From Meira nashicola (Eukaryota; Basidiomycota; Exobasidiomycetes; Exobasidiales; Brachybasidiaceae), in contig BCJU01000002.1 in the NCBI GenBank assembly GCA_001600355.1, positions 2,046,001 through 2,110,000 on the forward strand: a stretch of 64,000 nucleotides of DNA, read 5' to 3'. Shown here in pieces: positions 18,022-27,169 of this stretch. Position 1 is the stretch's first letter, and the number at the start of each line of letters is the position of its first letter. The notes beneath the pieces are model-generated. The model did no database searches. It saw only the letters and a program-made list of their open reading frames with translations, and was not told the DNA's origin. Position numbers and translations under genes: made by a program.

Positions 18022-18709
18022 TTAATAATCATCATCGTCTTCATAAGAGTAATCGTCATCGTCAAAATCGTCATCATCATAATCATCTATATTATCCTCA
18101 TAACCATACTCTTCACCGTAATCGCTATTCCATTCAATTTCACTTTCGCCTTCATCATGAACTTCTTCGTAAAATCCTGATTCATTTGATTCATCAAAGT
18201 ATTCAGTATTTTCATCAGAATCTTCCTTATATACTTCTTCTGTATTGGTTTCATCAGGTTGAGATTGATTGTTTCCTTCTTCATCATTATTACGACGACT
18301 TTCTTCAGAATCTGATTTATAAGTAGTATAATCATTTTCTTCCTCATTATCACTTAAGATAGTACTAGCTTGTTGATTATCTTCTTGATCTGACATTTTT
18401 ACTTCTTGATTAGGTGGTGTATAAGAAGAATAACCTTTGCTATTATTATAGTATCTAGAAATATGTAAGAATATAAAATTAGTAAAGCCGTCAAAATAAT
18501 CTTATAATAGATAAAACTTACCGTGACCCATCTGGATTGCTATAATAGTAGGATGAATCTTTGTTGCTATAATGATAACTGTTTTGGTTATCGACTAATG
18601 GTCCATAATCACGAACTGTGTAATTATTTCCCTGTGAATTTGTTCCGCTTCCTTGAAATGTATATGGTTGACCGCCATACCCTGTATAAACTTGTTGATT
18701 GCTCGTCAT
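18022..18709 (-). CDS. Tyr/Ser/Asn-rich mini-protein with long acidic tail, two exons (copy B)
   Basis: Exons 18709-18522 and 18454-18022 give about 206 residues. The intron (18521-18455) runs from GTAAGT to TCTAG, and the split Arg codon keeps the frame. The first exon is paralogous to copy A (GSGTNSQGNN, RDYG, NQNSYHYSNKDSSYYYSNPDGS). Exon 2 begins like copy A (YYNNSKG), but instead of stopping it continues into about 125 residues rich in Asp, Glu, Ser and Asn and ends in DDDFDDDDYSYEDDDDY. An in-frame ATG at 18396 could start the acidic part alone, so two overlapping products are possible. The end of the tail is built from GAT/GAC repeats and probably grew by microsatellite expansion. No function is known. 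Confidence 0.65.
18455..18521 (-). other. intron in mini-protein gene B
   Basis: 67 bases with a GTAAGT donor and a TTTCTAG acceptor. It has the same length and phase as the intron of copy A. Confidence 0.75.
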
Positions 18710-19260
18710 CTTTGAGGATGATTAAAGAAGGATGAAGTCTAAAGGTAAGTTTTATTATAATTATTATGAACTGTTTTATAGACTTTATTACCATCATCGG
18801 CCCCGCATGATCACATTTACGCCAATTTACGTTTACCGAAAAAAAGCACAGGCCTCCTTTTTAATCTTCTGCTTTATTTTAGCGAGAATTCCGATTCAAT
18901 TAATTTAATCAAAGCACATTAATTAATTCTTAATTCTATACATTGGAAAAATGCTCTTTCTGTATGCACTAAGTCGTATAAAGACCTGAAATTATGAAGA
19001 TACTTATGACAATGGCTGTCTTGTTGCATTTATCTGCTTTCATTTATGACTACAAAAGCTGGAAACGCATGTGAGGTTGACGCGTTGTTTCATTTACACG
19101 CAATCGATGCAATTGTGAACGCGTACGTAAGATTTTCTCCACATTATTATAACACACAAAAAAGTATATGTACATGTAACTGCATTCGAGAAAATTGATT
19201 GTTAATTTTGCATTCAATCATCACAACCTACCTCATGGCTATACTTATAAAGGGAAATGC
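18710..19260. promoter_or_regulatory. divergent region mini-protein B / HRQ1
   Basis: 551 bp, very AT-rich (TTAATTAATT runs near 18900-18940). It should hold promoters in both directions. No RNA gene or repeat family is visible. Confidence 0.35.
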
Positions 19261-22200
19261 ATGATGGCTAAATTACGTAGGGTGGATGAGTTAGGCCTAC
19301 AAAAGCGAAAAGAATCAGCAAGACAGAGAGCAAAAGAGATACCTTCACAAATAGGAAAAAGAAGAAAAGCAACAAGTTCTCCTCCTCCAATTGATTCAAA
19401 TGAAGAAACGCATTCATCAATAAATTATAATGATGAATTATTCAGAGGAGAAGCAACAACAGCATTTGAAAGATCACAACAAAATGATCCATTGGAAACA
19501 CCTAGTGAGAAAAGGAGGAGGTTATTAGGACAAAGTGCTGCAGGAGCGGTCCTTGCTAGTCGTGAAAGATTTGAGAAACAAGCCAAACAGAGGGAGAAGG
19601 AAAAGCAGGTTGAACCTAATTCATCAAAAGAAATCCGAATTAAATCAGAAGAAGAAGATCCATATAACAATGCCATCATAATCGAAAGCAGCGATGAGGA
19701 AGATCAGCATCCAATTGCACATGTGAAGCAAGAAACAGAATTGGCAGTAAAGACAGAAGGAGATGATATGAATGGAAGTGCAAATGTAGAAACGGAAGAC
19801 AGTACAGTAGATTCAATTCTTGCCATGCTTGGGATTCCCAATCCAGCAAATAATGTTAGACCTACATCTCAACTTCAAGAAGTGGAAGAGGATGAAGAAG
19901 CGCAACCAGCAACCCCAGAGCCAGAATCTACACATAACACTGTACATGAAGCAGCTACACGAGCCAATGAAACGGAAGAAGGGGAAAAGCCACCTTTAGA
20001 GCGTAATTTTCCTTGGCCTGATCATTTTCTCGAATTAGAAAAGACATTCAAAGCTTTAAATACGGTATATGCGTTTTGTTCAGGTCGCAAACATATGGCA
20101 ACAACTTATGATACCCTAAAAACCAGCGTACAAGGATTACTCAATAGGCCATTAGAGATCATGGATATTGCGCAAATCAAATCACTGTGTTCGGATTTGA
20201 TAAATTTTGCGTACGTTGAACAAGAACTTTTGCAAGTCCATAATGAACTTCCATCAGGTTCTTCTTTGGGTAAATCGCGCAGGAAAGATATCGAATCTAT
20301 GACTGGTCGTGAAAAGTTTCTAGCTCATCGAGCAGAGGTTGATGATGTTTATGCACAAGTTGCACGTAATATAGAAGAAGAAGCAGAAGCAGATCGTACA
20401 GAAACAGAAATGCGAGAGAGTATGCATATATCACTAGAAGCCAACGGATTCGAAGATGATGCAGATGAAATTATGCAAGGTCAACAAAGCAATTCACAAG
20501 CACTTATAAAAGCTGCTGAGATACAATCATCTTCCAATTTCGGAAAGCCTATTGAAGATTTCGTTTTATTTTTTGAATTTAATGATGGAACATTAAAAGG
20601 TCCAAAAGCGACTGCAAGAGGTAAGCCAGGTATGCGTAGAGGACCTTCGCGAAATAATCCAAAAGGAAAGCCCAATCCAAAATTATACGAAATTCCATCT
20701 GCGGCTGCTATGGCAAAGCTTATCGAGAAGCGCAATTTTAAGTTTGAGCAAGCTGTATTGGAATTATTGACAGCTTGTATGGCAAAAGAAGAAGATCCCG
20801 TTCAATTAATCATTTCTGCAGCAGAAGAACATATACCTGTTAATCCAGAATTAGGCACAAAGGCTATTGGAGAAACACCAAGAAAGAGAAAGATGCGATT
20901 AGAGTTCTTTATGAAAAATCCCGATCAAAGACCTCCAATTAGTGAAGTGATTGAAGAATTACGTTCGCAAGTTTGGTATAAAGATCAAATAGTTGCAGGT
21001 GGAAGGAGAAGTATAGCTTCTAGACCGGCTAGATATGATCAATTAACGTTCATGCTCAGTCAAGAGATCGTAAACGCACTTTGGGCAACTCGACAAATCG
21101 AAGAATTTTACTTACATCAAGCTGATGCATTGAATGCATTAGATGAGAACAAGAGCATCATTGTTTGTACGAGTACAAGTAGTGGTAAAAGTCTTATTTA
21201 TCAAATTCCAGTTCTCAGAGCATTGCAAGAAGATTACGAATCAACAGCAATGTACATTTTTCCAACAAAAGCATTAGCACAAGATCAAAAGAGAACATTG
21301 CAAGACCTTTTACTCAATTGTGATGGTTTACAAGAAACAATCGTTGCTACATATGATGGTGATACACCCAAAGATTTACGTCAAGATATACGTGAAAGGG
21401 CAAGTGTCATTTTTACCAATCCAGATATGTTACATCAAAGCATTTTACCTAACGAATATCAATGGAGAAGATTTTTACGTGGCTTACGATTCGTTGTTGT
21501 GGATGAATTACACATGTATAATGGATTATTTGGAGCACACGTTTCATTCGTTATGAGAAGGTTGAGAAGGATGTGTCATGCTCTTGGAAATCGCAATATA
21601 CGTTTTGTAAGCTGTAGTGCTACAGTTGCCAATCCTGCCGAACATATGCGTACCTTGTTTGGTATCGAAGAAGTTGAAGTGATTACAGAAGATGGTTCAC
21701 CAGCAGGAAATAAAGAATGGCTTATCTGGAATCCTCCTTTAATAGATGAAAATGATCCAAAACAAGGAAGGGTTAGCGCATATGCTGAAACATCAAAAGT
21801 TTTCCGTCATTTAGTCGAACGTGGTGTAAGGACAATCATCTTTACAAAAGTACGCAGAACGTGCGAAATTGTTATGAATCAAATTCGAAACGATCTTTTG
21901 TTGGATAATCGTCAAGATGTTGTATCACGGGTAATGTCTTATCGATCTGGATATTCTCCTGAAGATAGAAGAAAGATTGAACAGGATATGTTTAAAGGTG
22001 CATTATTGGGTATTGTAGCAACTAGTGCATTGGAATTGGGTATTGATATTGGTACTTTGGATGCTGTTATCATGCTCGGCTTTCCTTATTCCATCTCTAG
22101 CTTAAGACAACAAGCAGGACGAGCAGGTAGACGTCAAAAAGATTCTTTGGCAGTTTTAATCGGTGATCCATTCCCGATGGATCAACACTATATGCGTAAT

Positions 22201-23607
22201 CCCGAAGAAATTTTTAGTCAACCTGATACCATTCTCAGTGTAGATCTAAAGAATGATTTCGTTTTGGAAAGCCATCTTCAATGTGCAGCGATGGAAATGC
22301 CTCTTCAACCTGAAGAAGATGCAAAGTATTTTGGAGATGAAGATGTAATCGATAAATTATGTGCAACTCGATTGGAACCAGACAAAGACGGTTTCTATCA
22401 TTGTCGTCCAGAATTACGTCCAAATCCAGCAAGAGAAGTTGCATTGCGTGGTGCACGTCAATTGACGTATATATACATAGATGATTCTCCCAATAGACGT
22501 ACAGGACCTCGTGTGATGGAAGAAGTTGAAGTTGATCGTGCAATATTTGAAGCGTTTGAAGGAGCAGTATTTATGCATCAAGGTTTATCATATATTTGTC
22601 AAGATATCGATCATGAAAAACGCATTGCAAGAATGAAACAAGCCAACGTTAATTATCACACTCGACCTCGTGATCATACAGATACGGATGCGATGGAAAC
22701 TCATCGAATTCGTGCTTTACGTGATACAAATACGAAAGCATATTATGGTCACGTTCGCATTGCGACTCATGTTTGGGGTTATTTCAAAGTGGATAAAAGG
22801 GCAAACATTTTGGATGAAGTTAGCCTTGAAAGTCCACCTTTTATTCGTGATACAAAAGGACTTTGGCTTGATGTTCCGGCTTGGTTAGTGAATGCTTTAA
22901 TTGATAAAACAATCAATGCTGCTGCTGCCATTCATGCTGCCGAACATGCTTTACTCAGTTTAACACCAATGTTTGTCGTTAGTTTAGCAGGTGATGTTCG
23001 AACGGAGTGCAAAGTAGCAGAACGCGAATATGCACGAAAGCCAACGAGTCGTAAACGACCTGCAAGACTAATCTTTTACGATACACCAGGATTGAATGGA
23101 GGCGTTTGTGTAAAGGCATTTGAACATTTGGATGGATTGATTCGAATTGCAATTTCAGTTATCGAATCTTGTCCTTGCGTAGAAGGTTGTCCAAGTTGCG
23201 TTACCAGTCAAACATGTGCGCATGCAAATCTTGTTACTTCAAAATTAGGTGCTTTGGGTGTCTTACGTGGCTTGGTTGGCTTGGAACCGTTTGATGCTGA
23301 TTTACCGATGCAAAACGAACCTGGTCATGCAGAAGGTCATCTGAACTCATCCGATGCAGTTCATCATACGATTGCAGAAGCAACTCCCGTTCGTACAGTC
23401 AATGGAACTGATTTACCCGTAGAACAGTATGAAGAACATTTACCGCCTACTTTACAAGCAATCTTGGATCGTGCAGAAGCTGTTGGAGGTGTGATAGATA
23501 ATGAACCCAGAGGTTCAGCTTGGGAGAGGCAAAATCAAAGACATCGTCAACAATATGCTGCTCCACCTGTTGGTAAATCAATGCGATACGATGATGAAGA
23601 TTACTAA
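19261..23607 (+). CDS. HRQ1: RecQ4-like DNA helicase Hrq1
   Basis: A 1448-residue superfamily 2 helicase, 3'-5', involved in crosslink repair and telomere maintenance in yeasts. An acidic, disordered N-terminus (about 1-260) with basic nuclear signals is followed by a helical region. The helicase core has Walker A SGKS (641-644), DELH box (748-751), SCSATVANP (motif III), and motif V/VI SALELGIDIGTLD and QQAGRAGRRQKDS. The C-terminal MZB/DUF1998-type domain has its Cys cluster at 1304, 1306, 1310, 1313 and 1319 (CPCVEGCPSCV). This architecture separates Hrq1 from RecQ/Sgs1. It is longer than the budding-yeast protein (about 1077), mostly at the N-terminus. Tandem ATGs stand at 19261-19266; the frame is open upstream to 19195 without ATG. 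Single exon. Confidence 0.92.
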   Translation: MMAKLRRVDELGLQKRKESARQRAKEIPSQIGKRRKATSSPPPIDSNEETHSSINYNDELFRGEATTAFERSQQNDPLETPSEKRRRLLGQSAAGAVLASRERFEKQAKQREKEKQVEPNSSKEIRIKSEEEDPYNNAIIIESSDEEDQHPIAHVKQETELAVKTEGDDMNGSANVETEDSTVDSILAMLGIPNPANNVRPTSQLQEVEEDEEAQPATPEPESTHNTVHEAATRANETEEGEKPPLERNFPWPDHFLELEKTFKALNTVYAFCSGRKHMATTYDTLKTSVQGLLNRPLEIMDIAQIKSLCSDLINFAYVEQELLQVHNELPSGSSLGKSRRKDIESMTGREKFLAHRAEVDDVYAQVARNIEEEAEADRTETEMRESMHISLEANGFEDDADEIMQGQQSNSQALIKAAEIQSSSNFGKPIEDFVLFFEFNDGTLKGPKATARGKPGMRRGPSRNNPKGKPNPKLYEIPSAAAMAKLIEKRNFKFEQAVLELLTACMAKEEDPVQLIISAAEEHIPVNPELGTKAIGETPRKRKMRLEFFMKNPDQRPPISEVIEELRSQVWYKDQIVAGGRRSIASRPARYDQLTFMLSQEIVNALWATRQIEEFYLHQADALNALDENKSIIVCTSTSSGKSLIYQIPVLRALQEDYESTAMYIFPTKALAQDQKRTLQDLLLNCDGLQETIVATYDGDTPKDLRQDIRERASVIFTNPDMLHQSILPNEYQWRRFLRGLRFVVVDELHMYNGLFGAHVSFVMRRLRRMCHALGNRNIRFVSCSATVANPAEHMRTLFGIEEVEVITEDGSPAGNKEWLIWNPPLIDENDPKQGRVSAYAETSKVFRHLVERGVRTIIFTKVRRTCEIVMNQIRNDLLLDNRQDVVSRVMSYRSGYSPEDRRKIEQDMFKGALLGIVATSALELGIDIGTLDAVIMLGFPYSISSLRQQAGRAGRRQKDSLAVLIGDPFPMDQHYMRNPEEIFSQPDTILSVDLKNDFVLESHLQCAAMEMPLQPEEDAKYFGDEDVIDKLCATRLEPDKDGFYHCRPELRPNPAREVALRGARQLTYIYIDDSPNRRTGPRVMEEVEVDRAIFEAFEGAVFMHQGLSYICQDIDHEKRIARMKQANVNYHTRPRDHTDTDAMETHRIRALRDTNTKAYYGHVRIATHVWGYFKVDKRANILDEVSLESPPFIRDTKGLWLDVPAWLVNALIDKTINAAAAIHAAEHALLSLTPMFVVSLAGDVRTECKVAEREYARKPTSRKRPARLIFYDTPGLNGGVCVKAFEHLDGLIRIAISVIESCPCVEGCPSCVTSQTCAHANLVTSKLGALGVLRGLVGLEPFDADLPMQNEPGHAEGHLNSSDAVHHTIAEATPVRTVNGTDLPVEQYEEHLPPTLQAILDRAEAVGGVIDNEPRGSAWERQNQRHRQQYAAPPVGKSMRYDDEDY

Positions 23608-23838
23608 TAATTAATTTTTGTACTTATATTATGTTTCCCATAGATGTCAGATAATACTTGTAAAGATAGAACAATGTCATGAACTAATAAATTGTGAGGA
23701 GAGCAGAATGAATGCATGAAGTTCGCGCTTAAATAATTAGCCTTTGGTCTTCGCGTTATTTTTTTTTATTTGGTGCTTTAAGTTGTAAACCAACACCCAA
23801 CACTTTTTCCAAAACAATCATCTTAGGAATATAGAAAG

Positions 23839-24645
23839 ATGCCGCTTCAGTCTATTTCAGAGAAGCCTCTTACCATAACTGAGGAGGAATATATCAGATC
23901 GCAGGAGTCAACGCCATCCACGTTTACGGAATTGCCGCCAATCTTACGACTTCAATTGGACAATGTCAAGTGTCATTTACAGCCCTCCACAGCATTTCCA
24001 CATTCAGATCCAGAGGCTATACATCAAGGAACGCTGTATATATCCGATAATTCCATCTCTTTCTTAACGTCAGATCAGAAAGGATTCTCATTGGATTATC
24101 CCAGCTTGTCGCTACATGCAATCTCAAGATCGCTACCACAAGCATTACAGAATTCATCTTTGTCTTCTTCTGAAGCAGGATGTCTTTATTGTCAGCTAGA
24201 CCTAAATTCTGGTACAGATGAGGAAGAACAAGGCGAAGATGAGGATAATTTAGCAGAACTGTGGATCCTACCGGCGGAAGCAGATCAAAGTGAGTAAGCT
24301 TGCGTGATAACAGCTCATTGTATAGTAATACCTAATTTATGAACCTACCCAGTCGAGAAATTGTTCGAAGCCTTGTCTCACTGTGCATCTTTGCATCCGT
24401 CAATCACCGAAGAAGGAGAAGAAGATGGTGGATTTGGAAATCCATTCTCTTCCATTGGACCGTTTGGCACTGGCCTTGCGCAAAATGCAAACGGTGGTGA
24501 AAGGCATACACAGCTTCAAAATGATGGAGCATTTGAAGATGCAGAAGAAGACTTTAATGATGCAGGTCCAAGCATCAATTTGAGTGAATCAGGAAGGGTG
24601 AGGAATGATTATCAGACACCTGATAGCCGATTCAGGCCGTACTAA
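23839..24645 (+). CDS. LOT5: pICln / Lot5-like methylosome subunit, one intron
   Basis: Exons 23839-24289 and 24353-24645 give 247 residues. The intron has GTGAGT and CCCAG ends, and the split Ile codon keeps the frame. The PH-like fold of the pICln/Lot5 (Voldacs) family is visible: GTLYISDNSISFLTSDQKGFSLDYPSLSLHAISR, then LYCQLD, an acidic loop, ELWILPA, and after the intron EKLFEALSHCASLHPS. The C-terminal acidic helix FEDAEEDF ends in GRVRNDYQTPDSRFRPY. In the methylosome pICln brings Sm proteins to the arginine methyltransferase; yeast Lot5 is poorly characterised. The stop at 24645 is favoured, but a second intron (24598-24701) would instead splice this frame into the calcipressin frame. 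Calcipressin follows 89 bp downstream on the same strand. Confidence 0.8.
24290..24352 (+). other. intron in pICln/Lot5-like gene
   Basis: A 63-base GTGAGT...CCCAG intron. Joining A to TC makes an Ile codon and leads straight into the conserved EKLFEAL helix. Confidence 0.85.
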
Positions 24646-24734
24646 ATGCGATAAACTTTAGGACAGCAAGCTCACGCATATTCATTTCTTTGACCTTTCA
24701 GGCCACACTGGCACATCTCGATTCGTTGTTGCAA

Positions 24735-25867
24735 ATGCCGAACGATGATCATGGGTATGGTACAAGTCCTGCTGCATCTTTTCATTCATCCGATCCAAGA
24801 CATATTTACGAAAGCAAAGCAGCTGAAGCGACAAAAGCAACTTCTGTTGCCCCTACCGAAACTCTCATCTTGGTCAATGTACCGAATGAAGTATTTTATA
24901 CCCCTTCTCTAGCATCTGCTCTGCTCGATCTTCTCCATGCATATGGTGAAATGGATTGGTGGCTCACATTGCCAGGCTTTGGACGTGCGATAGTGATGTA
25001 TTCACAGGTCGAAGGTGCGAAACGTGCAAAAGAAGCTTTAGATCGTATCTTGCTGCCTTTGATCGATGAAGGAGAAGATGAGGCTATACTTGATCTCAAA
25101 GAGGGATCAGACGTAGAGCCACGCAAATTATCTGCTGGAGACGGAGAAGGGTAAGTTCAATAGATGTGATTAATTCGATAGAGTGTTGAGGCTGACAAAA
25201 TATTCTTCTATCTCTCGCATACAGGCTGGCTTTGCGTGCCTATTTTGGAGATCCACAGGCTCTTTCTCGTCTTCGCGATCAAGGAGAAGCTCATTTGCCT
25301 GTGCCTACCACAGATCGAAATTTTCTCATCAGTCCACCCGGATCACCTCCCGTGGGTTGGGAGCCTATCCGTGAAGATCCTCCAAATACAAACACTCTTG
25401 CTGATGATCTTATGAGAGCTTTGGGTTCTCTGCGTGATCGTGGACTAGGTGTTCGCAGTCATACTCCTGAACCGCTCGGTGAGGGAGAACAATCGGGTAA
25501 TACGATACACTCACAAAGTCATCGTCGGACAGCATCATCCTCTAGTCTAGCTCCACCAATTCCTTCCGTGATTATCCCTCCAAGACAAGCAGCCGTCCGA
25601 TCATATCATCCGTTGGCCAAAGAAGCTTATGATGCTGGTGAAGTGAATGATCACAACTCAAACGGACTTGTCTCATTACCCGGTGTCACGGTGCAAAATG
25701 TAGATGCCGAAGAAGATCAACAAGAAGAAGTGGAAAGTCGAATGAATAAAGGATTAAGCATTAGTTCTGTAAAAGCGACCGTGGAAAGTATGCGTGGAGC
25801 ACCGGCAAATTTGAACTATTCTTCATCTGAAAAGATCACACCAACGGCAAGGCCTCCTTTGGGCTAA
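24735..25867 (+). CDS. RCN1: Calcipressin (regulator of calcineurin), one intron
   Basis: Exons 24735-25150 and 25225-25867 give about 352 residues. The intron has GTAAGT and TACAG ends, and the split Gly codon keeps the frame. The RRM-like calcipressin domain is visible as TLILVNVPNEVF (43-54), WWLTLPGFGRAIVMY, and LRAYFGD after the intron. The calcineurin-docking motif FLISPPGSPPVGWEP (about 172-186) matches the family's LxxPPxSPPxGW signature with its phosphorylatable Ser-Pro. The remaining about 165 residues are disordered and Ser/Pro-rich. Calcipressins bind and modulate the Ca2+/calmodulin phosphatase calcineurin. The frame is open upstream of the ATG through an AG acceptor-like site at 24701, so the N-terminus is uncertain. 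Confidence 0.88.
25151..25224 (+). other. intron in calcipressin gene
   Basis: A 74-base GTAAGT...ATACAG intron. It rejoins the frame as Gly and restores the calcipressin LRAYFGD strand. Confidence 0.85.
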
Positions 25868-26293
25868 AGATTCACATGTATAATATCACATCCTATTTCA
25901 TCTTGTAAAAAGTATTCAGATAATAGAGAAAACGTTCCATTTCAGCTCCTCACAAGGTATTGCCATAATCCGCAACGTTGCAACTGCATCAGCATGTTCA
26001 GGGTCTCTGAGAAGATCTGAGGCACAAAAGGCGAGTAGCACGTTCTGGTAATATAGTTTCATTGACACGCTGCATTTTCAATACAAATCCTGTAAATTGG
26101 ACGGATGTGTTATGTAGTGAGACAGCAGTGTGTATACAAAATTCTTTTAGTTAAAAAAAAATTTCGGCGCGCTGGCGTGTTGAAAATGACTCCTTTTTGA
26201 ATTATTCTATTGGATTCTATTCAAAATAAAAAATTTCCAATACAAAACACGCTCGCTGGCGCCTCCTGACAATTTGTTTTTTCTCATTTGACT

Positions 26294-26307
26294 TGCGCGC
26301 GCGCGCA
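26294..26307. repeat. alternating GC run (Z-DNA-prone), first copy
   Basis: TGCGCGCGCGCGCA, a perfect palindrome of alternating G and C in AT-rich surroundings. Confidence 0.85.
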
Positions 26308-26658
26308 AATTGAAAAAAAAAATCCCCCCAATTATATTCAACCCTCAAACTTTGAATCCCTCCTTCTGTCCCCTCGCACGACCTCTTCCTCAACACACGA
26401 TCGATCCTTTGATTCTGGATTCGATTGTGTTATAACATCATATTTTTTCGGATCGTCGGCCTCCTTGATTGTGTGGACGACATCTTTTTGCCATCTTTCC
26501 ATACGTGGGACATTCCGTTTCAATCCGATTGCATTCAAAGGTGCGCGCCGGTCCAGAATCCGGCTTGATAAAAGCGCGCGTCAGTATCATCAATCGTTCG
26601 ATTCGCTCAGCAAGCGTTGCCACCCAAACCTAATAATAGGCAAGCGGCAAGTACACAA

Positions 26659-26668
26659 GCGCGCGCGC
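26659..26668. repeat. alternating GC run, second copy
   Basis: GCGCGCGCGC inside the EPL1 upstream region. Confidence 0.85.
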
Positions 26669-27044
26669 ATAACCCTTTCGTATTTCCCCTTTTTGCTTCC
26701 GCCTATACGCCCAGAGCGTGACGCCGTTTTTGTATTTTTGCATCCACTTTTCCCCTTTTTGACGCGTATTCGGCTCTTGCCCCTTCCCCAACTGGCAAAT
26801 TTCGTATCTTAGGCCCACAAAATACAAGCGCGCATATACTTGGTTTTCGGATGGTTTTTGTCTAATTCTCAGGCCCTATTTTCTCCAAAAGAAGGTCGAT
26901 TTCAACCTTATCCTTTTTCGATCTTTGAAATCAAACAAAAGACTGTCTAAAGAACACAAAAAATTGTATCGAGACATCGATCTTTGGACCCGACGATCGA
27001 ACGATTTTCAAGTCGTTCAAGGGCTTACTTTGTACAATACGTTT

Positions 27045-27058
27045 GCGCGCGCGCGCGC
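27045..27058. repeat. alternating GC run, third copy
   Basis: A run of seven GC units, about 110 bp before the EPL1 ATG. Confidence 0.85.
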
Positions 27059-27169
27059 TCTTAGCTTCAAGCCTGTGATTTGCTGAGCAGCTCTTGCTGT
27101 TGCTCTAGCTAATTTCGTGTACGCCCTCTGCGCACGGCGCGGCGTGCACATTCATTTAATCAGTCAAAA

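Larger units (their letters stand above)
25868..27169. promoter_or_regulatory. EPL1 upstream region with CG-dinucleotide runs
   Basis: About 1.3 kb without a supported gene. The stretch from 26160 to 27150 is marked by alternating GC runs (26295-26306, 26659-26668, 27045-27058) and several shorter GCGCGC words in otherwise pyrimidine- and AT-rich DNA. A 174-codon open frame (26288-26812) lacks an ATG start and has no protein-like features. It is most likely the promoter and long leader of EPL1. Confidence 0.5.

Noticed and set aside
26288..26812. 174-codon open frame upstream of EPL1
   Set aside because: Begins at TTG without any good ATG, composition follows the GC runs and pyrimidine tracts, and no domain or signal is visible; treated as leader DNA.
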